Shown piece after piece: positions 8,549 through 16,368 of a stretch of DNA of 64,000 nt. Numbering within the stretch: position 1 is the stretch's first letter; every line of letters begins with the position of its first letter. The notes under the pieces are model-generated. The model saw only the letters and a program-made list of their open reading frames with translations, made no database searches and was not told where the DNA came from. Location of the stretch: contig NZ_LMCY01000044.1 in NCBI RefSeq assembly GCF_001425685.1, forward strand, positions 124,763-188,762, read 5' to 3'. This stretch comes from Massilia sp. Root335 (lineage in GTDB: Bacteria > Pseudomonadota > Gammaproteobacteria > Burkholderiales > Burkholderiaceae_D). A program made the translations under genes and the position numbers.

Positions 8549-9016
8549 ATGACCTTCACGAATCTCACCCGCGCGCTCGCCCTGGCCCTGGCCGCGGCCG
8601 CCTTCTCCATCCCCGCCCACGCCGACAGCGTCGCCTCGTCCGCCTCCAGCGCGGGCTCGGCCTCGTCGGGCAGCATCTCCGATTCGATCGGCGGCTCCAG
8701 CAACAGCTCGAACGGCGACAACAAGCGCGCGGAGACCGGCCCGTACCGCGTGATCGACGTCGCCCAGGCCCCGGCCAAGGCTGGCGTCACGCGCATCACG
8801 CTGCGCGCCGCCGCGGGCGATGCGGCCACCGAGTTCTGGGTCGACGTCCCCGACCGCGCGCTGGCCGACCGCCGCGTCGACAAGGGGCAAATCGTGCAGG
8901 TGAACGAGCGCGTGTACGGCTACGAATTCGCGTACGGCGACACGCACAAACCCTTCTTCCTCGCGCTGCAGGACGACTGGTATCGCGAACTCGCCTCGCG
9001 CAAAGTGACGATCTGA
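8549..9016 (+). CDS. Exported hypothetical protein, Ser-rich linker
   Basis: I do not recognise a family. The 155-residue product has a clear signal peptide (hydrophobic stretch about residues 7-20, likely cleavage after AHA at residue 25). A Ser/Ala/Gly-rich linker spans about 27-58. A compact C-terminal region of about 90 residues follows, rich in charged and aromatic residues and probably beta-stranded. It is translationally coupled to the downstream DUF2145 gene by an ATGA overlap (stop TGA and next ATG share position 9016), which suggests the two exported proteins act together. The region lies between anmK and erpA, which are otherwise close neighbours in relatives, and so looks accessory. 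Confidence 0.75.
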   Translation: MTFTNLTRALALALAAAAFSIPAHADSVASSASSAGSASSGSISDSIGGSSNSSNGDNKRAETGPYRVIDVAQAPAKAGVTRITLRAAAGDAATEFWVDVPDRALADRRVDKGQIVQVNERVYGYEFAYGDTHKPFFLALQDDWYRELASRKVTI

Positions 9017-9942
9017 TGCTGCCGCGGCTCGTTGCGGCCGCGCTCCTGTTCTTCCTGAGCGCGGGCGCATGGGCCGGCATCCCGACGTTCTGCGACCGCG
9101 CCGACAAGGTGACGGCCGCGGACCAGGACCGCGTGCTGCGCTTCGCCGCGGCCGTCAAGGACGAACTGGCGCGCTCGGGCAGCAGCATCGCGCTCGTGGC
9201 GCGCGCGGGCCTGGACCTTTCCCGCTTCGGCCTGCTGTACTCGCACGCCGGCATCGCCCTGAAGGACAATCCCGGCGGCCCGTGGGCCGTGCGCCAGTTG
9301 TATTACGCGTGCGACGAATCGCGCCCGCGCCTGTTCGACCAGGGCATGTCCGGCTTCGTGCTCGGTGCCGACGCCCCGACGCACGGCCACGTCGCCCTGC
9401 TGTTCCCGCCCGAAGCGGACAGCGCGCTGCTCGAACGGGCCGCGCTCGACAAACCCCTCGCGCTCGCGCTGCTGGGCGACAGCTACAGCGCGAACGCCTA
9501 TGCCTTCGGCACGCGCTACCAGAACTGCAACCAGTGGGTTGCGGAGCTGCTCGCGTTCGCCTGGGGACACCTCGCCGGGACGGGCGGGTCGAGCGGGACG
9601 GGCGGGTCGAGCGCCCCGCGCGTGCGCGCGCAAACGTGGCTGCGCGCGCAAGGCTACGCGGCCACGCCCGTCAGGATTCCCTCGCACTGGACGATGTTCG
9701 CCGGCCAGTTCGTGCCGCTCGTGCACGTGGGCGACCATCCGCTCGACGACATCCATGCCCTCGCGCTGCACATCAGCGTGCCGACGACGATCGAGGACTT
9801 CGTGCACCGCGAAGCGCCGCGGACGCGCCGCGTCGAGCTGTGCCACGACGAGCGCCACATCGTCGTGCACCGCGGCTGGGAGGCGCTCGGCGCGGGCTGC
9901 GAACCGCTGCCGGGCGACGACGTCATCGCCCTCGCGCCCTGA
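9016..9942 (+). CDS. DUF2145 domain-containing exported protein
   Basis: This 308-residue protein has a signal peptide (cleavage probably after AWA at residue 20) and matches my memory of the DUF2145 family. Features are CDRADK at the mature N-terminus, SHAGIALKD, the conserved YQNCNQWVAELLA block and a C-terminal basic/acidic region. The Asn-Cys-Asn-Gln-Trp segment is reminiscent of Cys-His papain-like (NlpC/DUF-type) enzymes, and HAG could supply a histidine, but this is only inference. A perfect tandem duplication of 18 bases (9577-9594, 9595-9612) encodes GTGGSS twice, a likely recent expansion. It is coupled by ATGA overlap to the upstream exported protein. The function is unknown. Confidence 0.8.
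   Translation: MLPRLVAAALLFFLSAGAWAGIPTFCDRADKVTAADQDRVLRFAAAVKDELARSGSSIALVARAGLDLSRFGLLYSHAGIALKDNPGGPWAVRQLYYACDESRPRLFDQGMSGFVLGADAPTHGHVALLFPPEADSALLERAALDKPLALALLGDSYSANAYAFGTRYQNCNQWVAELLAFAWGHLAGTGGSSGTGGSSAPRVRAQTWLRAQGYAATPVRIPSHWTMFAGQFVPLVHVGDHPLDDIHALALHISVPTTIEDFVHREAPRTRRVELCHDERHIVVHRGWEALGAGCEPLPGDDVIALAP
9577..9612. repeat. 18-base tandem duplication inside the DUF2145 gene
   Basis: The unit GGGACGGGCGGGTCGAGC is present twice, exactly and head to tail, encoding Gly/Thr/Ser residues in a probable surface loop. Identity at the nucleotide level implies a recent slippage event and a site likely to vary in copy number between strains. Confidence 0.9.
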
Positions 9943-9954
9943 CGCCCGTCTTCA

Positions 9955-12186
9955 TCACTCCTTGTGCACGGCGCTCCACACCATATCGGGCAGCGTGACG
10001 TCCACCGACACCGGCAGGTCGTCCGCCGCCTGCCCGAACAGCACGCGGTAGGTGCCCGCACGGATGCGCCAGCTGTTGTCCGCGACTTCGTACGTGGCCA
10101 GCAGGCGCGGATCGACGGCCTGCGTGAACGTGCCGGCGGCGCCGGCCCGCAGGTCGAGCTTCCGGAACGCGACCAGGCGCTTCGGCGCTTCCCAGCCCGA
10201 CGCCTTCACGTCCGCCGGCGCGACATACACCTGCACGACGCCCTTGCCGGCCAGGCCGCCCGTGTTGCGCAGCGCGGCGCCGACCGTCAGCGCGCCGTTG
10301 GCGACGTTCGCCTTCGGCGCCGCGACGGCGAAGCGCGTATAGCTCAGGCCATGGCCGAATGCGAATAACGGTTTATACCCTTTCGCGTCGTACCACTTGT
10401 AGCCGATCGCGGCGCCTTCGTCGTAGGTGATGTGGACGGGGACGCCGTCCTTGTGGCCGAAGCCGGGAATCTCCGCATGCGCCAGTTGCGCGTCCGAAGC
10501 GGGGAAGCTGATCGGCAGGTGGCCGGACGGATTCACTTTACCCGTCAGGATGCGCGCGATCGCCTCGCCGCCGCGGATGCCGGGATAGAACGCTTCCAGC
10601 ACGGCCGGCACCTGGTTCAGCCACGGCATCAGGATCGCGCCGCCCGATTCCACGACGACGACGGTCCTCGGGTTCGCGCGCGCGACGGCGGCGACCAGCG
10701 CATCCTGGCTGCCGTCCAGTTCCAGCTTGCCGTCGAAGCCCTCGCCCATCCACTGCGTCACGAACACGACGGCGACGTCGGACTGCTTCGCCAGCGCGAC
10801 GGCGGCCCCGATGTCCGTGCCGCTCGCGTAGCCGATCTTCGACGCCGGCAGCTCGGTTTTCAACGCCGCCAGCGGCGACGAGGGCATGTACACGACGGGA
10901 CCCGGCCACGTCTTGGGCGCCAGGTCCGGCACGGCATTGCCGCCGACCGGCGTCACGCCGGACGATCCGCCGCCGGCCAGCACGCCCTTGTCCGCATGGC
11001 CGCCGATGACGGCCACCGACTTCACGTTCGCGAGCGGCAGCAGGTTCTTCTCGTTCTTCAGCAGCACCAGGGATTCCTCGGCGGCGCGCTGCGACACGGC
11101 GGCGTGCGCAGCGAAATCGATCTTGCCGACTTGCGGCGGATCGTCGAAGGTGCCCGTCTGGAACAGCGGCCACAGGATGCGCTGCGCCATGTCGTCCAGG
11201 CGCCGCATCGAGACTTCGCCGCGCTCCATCGCCTGCTTGAAATTCCTGGCCGAATAGAACGGACCGTGGTGGTTGCAGCACGGGTAGCCCGTGAACTGGT
11301 CGAGGCCATAGTTCGCGGCGTCCGCCGTCGAGTGCACGGCGCCCCAGTCGGCCATCACATAGCCCTTGAATTTCCAGTCCTGCTTCAGTGTCTTGTTCAG
11401 CAGGTATTCGTTCTCGCACGCCCAGCGCCCGTTCACGAGGTTGTACGAGCACATCACCGAGCCCGGCTTCGCCAAGTCGTTGAGGATCTCGAACGCCAGC
11501 AGGTCGGACTGGCGCATCGCCTCGGGCGAGATCGTGACGTCGACCGTCGTGCGCTGGCTTTCCTGGTCGTTGATGGCGAAGTGCTTCATCGTCGACACCA
11601 TGTGGCGCGACTGGATGCCGTTCACGAGCCCCGCCGCCATGCGTCCGGCCAGCAGCGGATCTTCGCCCACGTATTCGAAGTTGCGGCCATTGCGCGGCTC
11701 GCGCGCCAGATTGGCGCCGCCGGCCAGGAAGGTGTTGAAGCCGGACGCGCGCGCCTCGTCGGCGATCATGCGCCCGCCCGCTTCGGAGACGGCCGGATCG
11801 AAGCTGGCCGCCGTCGCCAGCGACGACGGCAGCGCCGTGCGTTCCATGCCGCTCACGCGCACGCCGATCGACGCGTCGGTCTGCCACTGTCCCGGAATGC
11901 CCAGGCGCGCGATGCCCGGCACGTAGCCGGCCGAGCCCCTGATCTCGTGCGCCGCCACGTCGGCTTTCACGCTTGCCGGCACGACATCGTCCGGCTGCTT
12001 GGCCAAGTCTTCCTTGCCCGTGTAGCTGACGATCAACAGGAGCTTTTCGTCGAGCGTCATGGCGGCGACGGCCGCGCGGGCGCGCTCGTCGGCGGATTTG
12101 GACTTGTCGAGCCAGGGGCGGTCCTGCGCCTGGGCGCCCATCGCCGTGCAGGCGAGAAGAACGGCGACGGTCGTTTGTTTCATCAT
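9955..12186 (-). CDS. Glycoside hydrolase family 3 beta-glucosidase/xylosidase, exported
   Basis: This 743-residue GH3 enzyme is predicted to release terminal beta-linked sugars (glucose or xylose) from oligosaccharides in the periplasm. The signal peptide ends around AQA (residue 20). The N-terminal barrel domain carries the nucleophile in MADWGA (Asp about 280), with KHFAIND and EPRNGRNFEY upstream. The second domain contains AVIGGHAD, and a C-terminal fibronectin III-like domain (PKRLVAFRKLDL) completes a BglX-type architecture. The ATG at 12186 has an AAGGAG site six bases upstream. It follows the GH8 gene by 23 bases, so the two form one operon. An open frame continues upstream through GH8 but is an artefact. 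Confidence 0.93.
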   Translation of the reverse strand: MMKQTTVAVLLACTAMGAQAQDRPWLDKSKSADERARAAVAAMTLDEKLLLIVSYTGKEDLAKQPDDVVPASVKADVAAHEIRGSAGYVPGIARLGIPGQWQTDASIGVRVSGMERTALPSSLATAASFDPAVSEAGGRMIADEARASGFNTFLAGGANLAREPRNGRNFEYVGEDPLLAGRMAAGLVNGIQSRHMVSTMKHFAINDQESQRTTVDVTISPEAMRQSDLLAFEILNDLAKPGSVMCSYNLVNGRWACENEYLLNKTLKQDWKFKGYVMADWGAVHSTADAANYGLDQFTGYPCCNHHGPFYSARNFKQAMERGEVSMRRLDDMAQRILWPLFQTGTFDDPPQVGKIDFAAHAAVSQRAAEESLVLLKNEKNLLPLANVKSVAVIGGHADKGVLAGGGSSGVTPVGGNAVPDLAPKTWPGPVVYMPSSPLAALKTELPASKIGYASGTDIGAAVALAKQSDVAVVFVTQWMGEGFDGKLELDGSQDALVAAVARANPRTVVVVESGGAILMPWLNQVPAVLEAFYPGIRGGEAIARILTGKVNPSGHLPISFPASDAQLAHAEIPGFGHKDGVPVHITYDEGAAIGYKWYDAKGYKPLFAFGHGLSYTRFAVAAPKANVANGALTVGAALRNTGGLAGKGVVQVYVAPADVKASGWEAPKRLVAFRKLDLRAGAAGTFTQAVDPRLLATYEVADNSWRIRAGTYRVLFGQAADDLPVSVDVTLPDMVWSAVHKE

Positions 12187-12209
12187 GCTTGTCTCCTTGT
12201 TGTCGGTCT

Positions 12210-13661
12210 TTATTTGCGGGCGGCGTCGAGCACGCGGAATTCGCCCGCCAGGTGCATCATGCTCATCAAGTGCAACATGCCGTCGAAGTAGCGCTGCTCG
12301 CCGCTCGGCACGGGCGTGTCCCACAGCGCGCGCAGGAAGTCGTCGGACACCTGTCCCGGCGTGGCGGCCAGGCTCCCGACGGCGGCCGCTGCCAGCATCC
12401 CGGTCGAATGGCGGTCCGACAGCGGCTTGCCGTCCAGCGTGTAGCGGTCGGCGAAGCGGTCGACGCCCTGCGTGGCCAGGAAGCGCTGCAGGCGGTCGGA
12501 CAGCGCCTGCTGGCGCGGGTCCTTGTTCCACCAGCTGCGGTCGACGGACCAGTTGCTGATCGTGCGCCAGCTGTCGTAGGCGAAGATGCCGGGGCTGCCG
12601 TCCCAGCTCTTCAAGGGCGTGCCGTCGAAGTCGGCGCGGTCGGGACCGAGGCCGGTCGCGGGGTCGGCCGTCCTGACGAAGAAGTCGCGGCTGGCAGCCG
12701 CCGCGCGGGCCCAGAACGCGCGGTCTTCGCGCGGCCCCCAGCGTGCCCACAGCTCGTAGAACGCGGGCAGGTGGTAGGACGGATCGGTGCCGGGGATGAA
12801 CGTCTCGGGCACGAAGCGGACCATCGCGTGCGCCTCGTCGACCATCGGTCCGACCGTCACCGCGCGCGGTGCGCGGCGCGGGCGGTGCGGGGGCCACGGT
12901 TTGCCGGCCGTCCCGGCGGCGGCCTGTTCGCGGCGGTTGTTCGGGCTGGGCCACGGCGCGTCCGGCTCGACGAACGGCGCGTCGCCCGGGTGGATGCGGA
13001 ACGGCGGCGTGGCCGTCACGACGGGGTGGTGGCGCATGCCGCGCAGGATGGTATCGGCTTCGCGCTGGTAATCGTAGATGCCCTTGCCGTTGCCCCAGCG
13101 GCGCGCGGCGAAATACAGGGCCATCGCATAGTATTCCTCGCCGTCCGGCGCGGCCCCGGTGGCGCGCGGCGTGCCGTCCGTATTCATCGACCACGCGAAA
13201 TAGCCGCGCGACGGGTTGGCCGGATCGGTCGTCAGCATATAAGTCTTCGACCAGTTCCACAGCGCGTCGAATTCGCGCTTCTTGTCCAGTTGGACGGCGA
13301 TCATCATGCCGTAGCTCATGCCCTCGGTGCGGACATCGTTGTTGGCCCAGTCCGTGATGTAGGCCAGCGTGCCGTTCGCGTTCGCCCCCGTCTCGAAATA
13401 CACGCGCTGTTCCTGGCCGTCGCCGTGGAACAGTTGCTGGAACGTGTTCTCGATCCGCGCATGCGTTTCTTGCGGACTGCGGCCCAGGCGTTCGGCGAAC
13501 AGGTTGCGGTAGCGTTGCGTCCGGTAGGCGCCGGCGCCGTCGTCGACGGCTTGTGCCGCGCCGACTGCGGACGCGGCGGTTGCCGGTTGCGCCTGGGCCG
13601 CACCGGCCCAGGCAACGATGATAGCGATAACACCGCCAAGTAAAATGAATGCCCTCGACAT
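12210..13661 (-). CDS. Glycoside hydrolase family 8, similar to reducing-end xylose-releasing exo-oligoxylanase
   Basis: This 483-residue exported GH8 enzyme resembles the Rex group, which trims xylose from the reducing end of xylo-oligosaccharides. Signature segments are RTEGMSYGMM (general acid Glu about 113), WNWSKTYM, APDGEEYYAMAL, and FIPGTDPSYHLPAFYELWARW. The signal peptide (MSRAFILLGG onward, ending near AQA) decides the start at 13661; a GTG 15 codons upstream would bury it. Between the DAPFVEP/APWPSPNN region and MVRFVPE there is a low-complexity insertion rich in Arg, Pro and Gly. It is the first gene of the GH8-GH3 operon. Endoglucanase activity is the alternative. Confidence 0.88.
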   Translation of the reverse strand: MSRAFILLGGVIAIIVAWAGAAQAQPATAASAVGAAQAVDDGAGAYRTQRYRNLFAERLGRSPQETHARIENTFQQLFHGDGQEQRVYFETGANANGTLAYITDWANNDVRTEGMSYGMMIAVQLDKKREFDALWNWSKTYMLTTDPANPSRGYFAWSMNTDGTPRATGAAPDGEEYYAMALYFAARRWGNGKGIYDYQREADTILRGMRHHPVVTATPPFRIHPGDAPFVEPDAPWPSPNNRREQAAAGTAGKPWPPHRPRRAPRAVTVGPMVDEAHAMVRFVPETFIPGTDPSYHLPAFYELWARWGPREDRAFWARAAAASRDFFVRTADPATGLGPDRADFDGTPLKSWDGSPGIFAYDSWRTISNWSVDRSWWNKDPRQQALSDRLQRFLATQGVDRFADRYTLDGKPLSDRHSTGMLAAAAVGSLAATPGQVSDDFLRALWDTPVPSGEQRYFDGMLHLMSMMHLAGEFRVLDAARK

Positions 13662-13815
13662 TGTTTTTCTTTCGTTTTTTTGGGTTGTGTGTCTCCTTGC
13701 CGCCACGCCCGCGCGCAGCGGACGCCCATCGGCGCAATCAGTGTACTACGGCTAGTTGCCTATCAGCCATCGATTAGATTGTCATTACGGCAGCATCCAA
13801 CACTGTGCCGGGACG

Positions 13816-13851
13816 AAAAAAAACCGCCCCGGCACGGCCGGAGCGGTTTTT
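13816..13851. terminator. Terminator between the GH8 promoter region and erpA
   Basis: An A-tract and a T-tract flank the stem ACCGC-CCGGC / GCCGG-GCGGT (13823-13847), so it can terminate on either strand. It follows the erpA stop codon (13872, minus strand). The neighbouring 13662-13815 stretch should contain the GH8 operon promoter; I find no convincing consensus hexamers there. Confidence 0.75.
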
Positions 13852-13871
13852 CGTGTCGGTGCGCGCGTGGC

Positions 13872-14243
13872 TTACGCGGAGAACGACGAACCGCAGCCGC
13901 AGGTCGACGTGGCGTTCGGGTTCTTGATGACGAACTGGGCGCCTTCGAGGTCGTCCTTGTAGTCGATCTCGGCGCCGACCAGGTACTGGTAGCTCATCGA
14001 GTCGATCAGCAGCATGACGCCGTTCTTTTCCATCGTCGTGTCGTCTTCGTTCACGATCTCGTCGAAGGTGAAGCCGTACTGGAAGCCCGAGCAACCACCG
14101 CCCTGCACGAAGACGCGCAGTTTCAGGTCGGGATTGCCTTCTTCCTCGATCAGCTGAGCAACTTTCTGGGCAGCGCTGTCGGTGAAATTGATGGGCGAGG
14201 GAATCGTGTCTTGCGCGTTTTGTACTTCGGCGACTGCGTTCAT
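13872..14243 (-). CDS. erpA: Iron-sulfur cluster insertion protein ErpA
   Basis: ErpA is an A-type carrier that delivers Fe-S clusters to apoproteins such as those of isoprenoid synthesis and respiration. The 123-residue product has the three invariant cysteines of the HesB/IscA fold: C51 in GGGCSGFQYGF, and C115 and C117 in the C-terminal CGCGSSF. Length and spacing are normal for betaproteobacterial ErpA. It lies 54 bases downstream of the bactofilin gene on the same strand, in the conserved group rplM-rpsI-argC-bactofilin-erpA. Confidence 0.95.
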   Translation of the reverse strand: MNAVAEVQNAQDTIPSPINFTDSAAQKVAQLIEEEGNPDLKLRVFVQGGGCSGFQYGFTFDEIVNEDDTTMEKNGVMLLIDSMSYQYLVGAEIDYKDDLEGAQFVIKNPNATSTCGCGSSFSA

Positions 14244-14297
14244 GGATAAACTCCTGATTGGATTCGGATTTCGTCCATTATAGACCGTTGGCGCCGG

Positions 14298-14711
14298 TCA
14301 TGCTGAAGCCCCTTCGGCCGCCACGCCGAGATGAAAAACGGGCTCGGGGGCCGGCGCCAGGTCGGTCTGGTGCGTCAATTTGCCGGTGACGAGGGCGCCG
14401 CCGTGCATTTCCAGCAGGCGGTAATGGACATCCCCATGTATGCGGCCTTTCGGCTGCAATTCAAGGAGTTCGGACGAATACACCGTCCCCGCGATATAGC
14501 CGTTGACCACCAGGTTGGCGCAACGGACCTCGCCCTCGATGCGCGCGTGTTCGGAAACGATCAGCACGCTCTCGTTGCCGTCCGCGGCGACCACGTTGCC
14601 GTGCACCTCGCCGTCGATGCGCAGGCCGCCGGTGAACACCAGATCCCCTTCGATGCGTGCGGAAATACCGATCAGGCTATCGATTTCGCTTTTTGCGTTA
14701 CGACCGAACAT
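14298..14711 (-). CDS. Bactofilin family cytoskeletal protein
   Basis: Bactofilins polymerise without nucleotide into filaments on the inner membrane and often localise cell-wall enzymes. The 137-residue product has the usual short N-terminal tail (MFGRNAKSEIDSLIG), a beta-helical core of repeating GDV/GEVRC/GTV-type turns (about residues 17-115) and a disordered C-terminus. The start at 14711 has a GGGGGAC site upstream; an extension to 14762 lacks similarity. Two murein genes (M23 and anmK) lie beyond erpA. In other bacteria bactofilins act with M23 peptidases, so a functional link here is a reasonable inference. Confidence 0.92.
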   Translation of the reverse strand: MFGRNAKSEIDSLIGISARIEGDLVFTGGLRIDGEVHGNVVAADGNESVLIVSEHARIEGEVRCANLVVNGYIAGTVYSSELLELQPKGRIHGDVHYRLLEMHGGALVTGKLTHQTDLAPAPEPVFHLGVAAEGASA

Positions 14712-14829
14712 GTTGTCCCCCGTGCGTGTGGCGTCGACGTCAAAACTCAGTCCAACGGTCAATGTACCGTCGCCAACACTTGCCGCCTTGATCTGCGTCT
14801 TGTGGCCTGGGGGTGCGCGGTCCGGGGTC

Positions 14830-15867
14830 TTACGGCAGCAGCGCGATCTGCTTCAGGCCGGTGCTTTCCGGCACGCCGAACATCAGGTTCATGCACTGCA
14901 CGGCCTGGCCGGCCGCGCCTTTGACCAGGTTGTCCTGCACGACGAGGATGACGACCGTGTTGCCGTTGTCCGGACGGTGCAGCGCGATGCGCAGCATGTT
15001 CGAACCGCGCGTCGAGCGGGTTTCCGGATGCGAGCCGAACGGCATCACGTCGACGAATTCCGCGTCCTTGTACTGCGCTTCGAACAACGCTTGCAGGGCG
15101 TCGTTCGTGATGTCCTGGGTGAGGCGCGCGTACAGGGTCGAATGCATGCCGCGGATCATGGGCACGAGGTGCGGCGTGAAGATCAGGCCGACTTTCTGGT
15201 CCGTGTAGCGCTGCAGCTGGGCCGACGTCTCCGGCGTGTGGCGGTGGCCGTGCACGCCGTAGGCCTTGAAATTGTCGCTGGCTTCCGAGAACAGCGTGCC
15301 GATCTCGGCCTTGCGACCGGCGCCGGACACGCCCGACTTGCTGTCGGCGATCAGGTTGCCGGCATCGACGATGCCGGCCTTCAGCAGCGGATAGAACCCC
15401 AGCTGCATCGTGGTCGGGTAGCAGCCGGGGTTGGCGATCAGGCGGGCCTTCTTGATGTCGTCGCGGTTCAGTTCCGGCAGGCCGTACACGGCTTCTTCCA
15501 GCAGGTCGGGCGCGCTGTGCGGGATCTTGTACCACTTCTCGAACGTGGCCTGGTCCTTCAGGCGGAAGTCGGCGGCCAGGTCGATCACTTTCACGCCGGC
15601 GGCGATCAGCTCGGGCGCCTGGGCCATGGCGACGCCGTGCGGGGTCGCGAAGAACACGACGTCGCACTGCTTCAGGTCGGCCTTGTCCGGGCTCGAGAAC
15701 GCGAGGTCGACGTGGCCGCGCAGCGAGGGAAACATGTCGGCGACGGGCAGGCCGTCTTCCTTGCGCGACGTGATGGCGGTCAGCTGCGCCTCGGGGTGGG
15801 CAGCAAGCAGGCGCAGCAATTCCACGCCCGTGTAGCCGGTGCCGCCAACGATGCCAACTTTGATCAT
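14830..15867 (-). CDS. argC: N-acetyl-gamma-glutamyl-phosphate reductase
   Basis: ArgC reduces N-acetylglutamyl-phosphate to the semialdehyde in arginine synthesis, using NADPH. The 345-residue product starts MIKVGIVGGTGYTGVELLRL with the Rossmann GGTGYTG motif. The active-site cysteine is in ANPGCYPTT and the catalytic histidine region is LVPMIRGMHST. The chosen ATG at 15867 begins directly at the nucleotide-binding strand; an in-frame extension upstream has no similarity. It is followed by bactofilin and erpA, a conserved betaproteobacterial order. Confidence 0.96.
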   Translation of the reverse strand: MIKVGIVGGTGYTGVELLRLLAAHPEAQLTAITSRKEDGLPVADMFPSLRGHVDLAFSSPDKADLKQCDVVFFATPHGVAMAQAPELIAAGVKVIDLAADFRLKDQATFEKWYKIPHSAPDLLEEAVYGLPELNRDDIKKARLIANPGCYPTTMQLGFYPLLKAGIVDAGNLIADSKSGVSGAGRKAEIGTLFSEASDNFKAYGVHGHRHTPETSAQLQRYTDQKVGLIFTPHLVPMIRGMHSTLYARLTQDITNDALQALFEAQYKDAEFVDVMPFGSHPETRSTRGSNMLRIALHRPDNGNTVVILVVQDNLVKGAAGQAVQCMNLMFGVPESTGLKQIALLP

Positions 15868-15918
15868 GCTGTTTCCCCTTGGTAAATGAATATGTTCTGT
15901 TCGAGCCCGCAATTTTAG

Positions 15919-16218
15919 CAGGCTGCCACGGCGCGTGCTGCCCACGACGTTTCGCCTGACGCTGATCACACGTACACGAACGATGCGGGCGCGCCGTCGT
16001 TCTGGCTCACGAACCTGGCGGCCGACTGGCGCATGAAGTCGTTCGGCATGCTGCAGGACTTGTCGCTGCAGGCAAACGTGAGCAACCTGTTCGACAAAAA
16101 CCACCTGAGCACGATCGGCTCGAACGGCTTCGTCACGAGCGACCCGAACGGCACCTTCGCCACGCTGCTGGCCGGGGTGCCGCGCCAGTTCTTCGTCACC
16201 CTGAACGGCAAACCGTAA
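15919..16218 (+). pseudogene. Remnant of a TonB-dependent receptor (C-terminal end only)
   Basis: In one plus-strand frame the sequence is open from 15919 to the stop at 16216-16218. From about 15961 it encodes the last beta-strands of a TonB-dependent outer-membrane receptor: FWLTNLAADWRM, LSLQANVSNLFDKNHLSTIG, and a terminal PRQFFVTLNGKP. The NLFDK and closing aromatic strand are the family hallmarks. There is no start codon, signal peptide, plug domain or remaining barrel, so this is a fragment of a gene that was deleted or brought in partially. It lies between argC and rpsI and abuts an inverted-repeat element at 16221. Confidence 0.75.
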
Positions 16219-16220
16219 CC

Positions 16221-16292
16221 GGGGTCAGAGCCCGTTTTTTGGAAATTGCCTGAAACAGGGCTCTGACCCCGAATTTGCTGACCCCGAATTTG
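16221..16292. repeat. Inverted repeat GGGGTCAGAGCCC with tandem 15-base repeats
   Basis: The perfect 13-base inverted repeat GGGGTCAGAGCCC / GGGCTCTGACCCC (16221-16233 and 16258-16270) has a 24-base loop. The right arm runs into two exact tandem copies of CTGACCCCGAATTTG (16263-16277, 16278-16292). This resembles a REP-type dispersed palindrome or a non-autonomous transposon end. It lies immediately after the TonB-receptor remnant and next to the rpsI terminator. Confidence 0.8.
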
Positions 16293-16297
16293 GGCAA

Positions 16298-16334
16298 CAA
16301 AAAAGCCGCCGGCTTTGCAGCGGGCGGCTTTTCG
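16298..16334 (-). terminator. Rho-independent terminator of rplM-rpsI
   Basis: Read on the minus strand, a GC-rich stem (GCCGCCCGC pairing with the GGCGGC side) ends in a run of T after GGCGGC. It sits 35 bases past the rpsI stop codon at 16369. Confidence 0.8.
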
Positions 16335-16368
16335 TTTCGGCAGCAGCGCAAACGCGCTGCAGATCCGA

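Noticed and set aside
9955..13737. Single 1260-codon frame suggesting a GH8-GH3 fusion
   Set aside because: The upstream part is out of frame with GH8, which has its own frame, stop at 12210 and signal peptide. The GH3 gene has its own ribosome-binding site and signal peptide.
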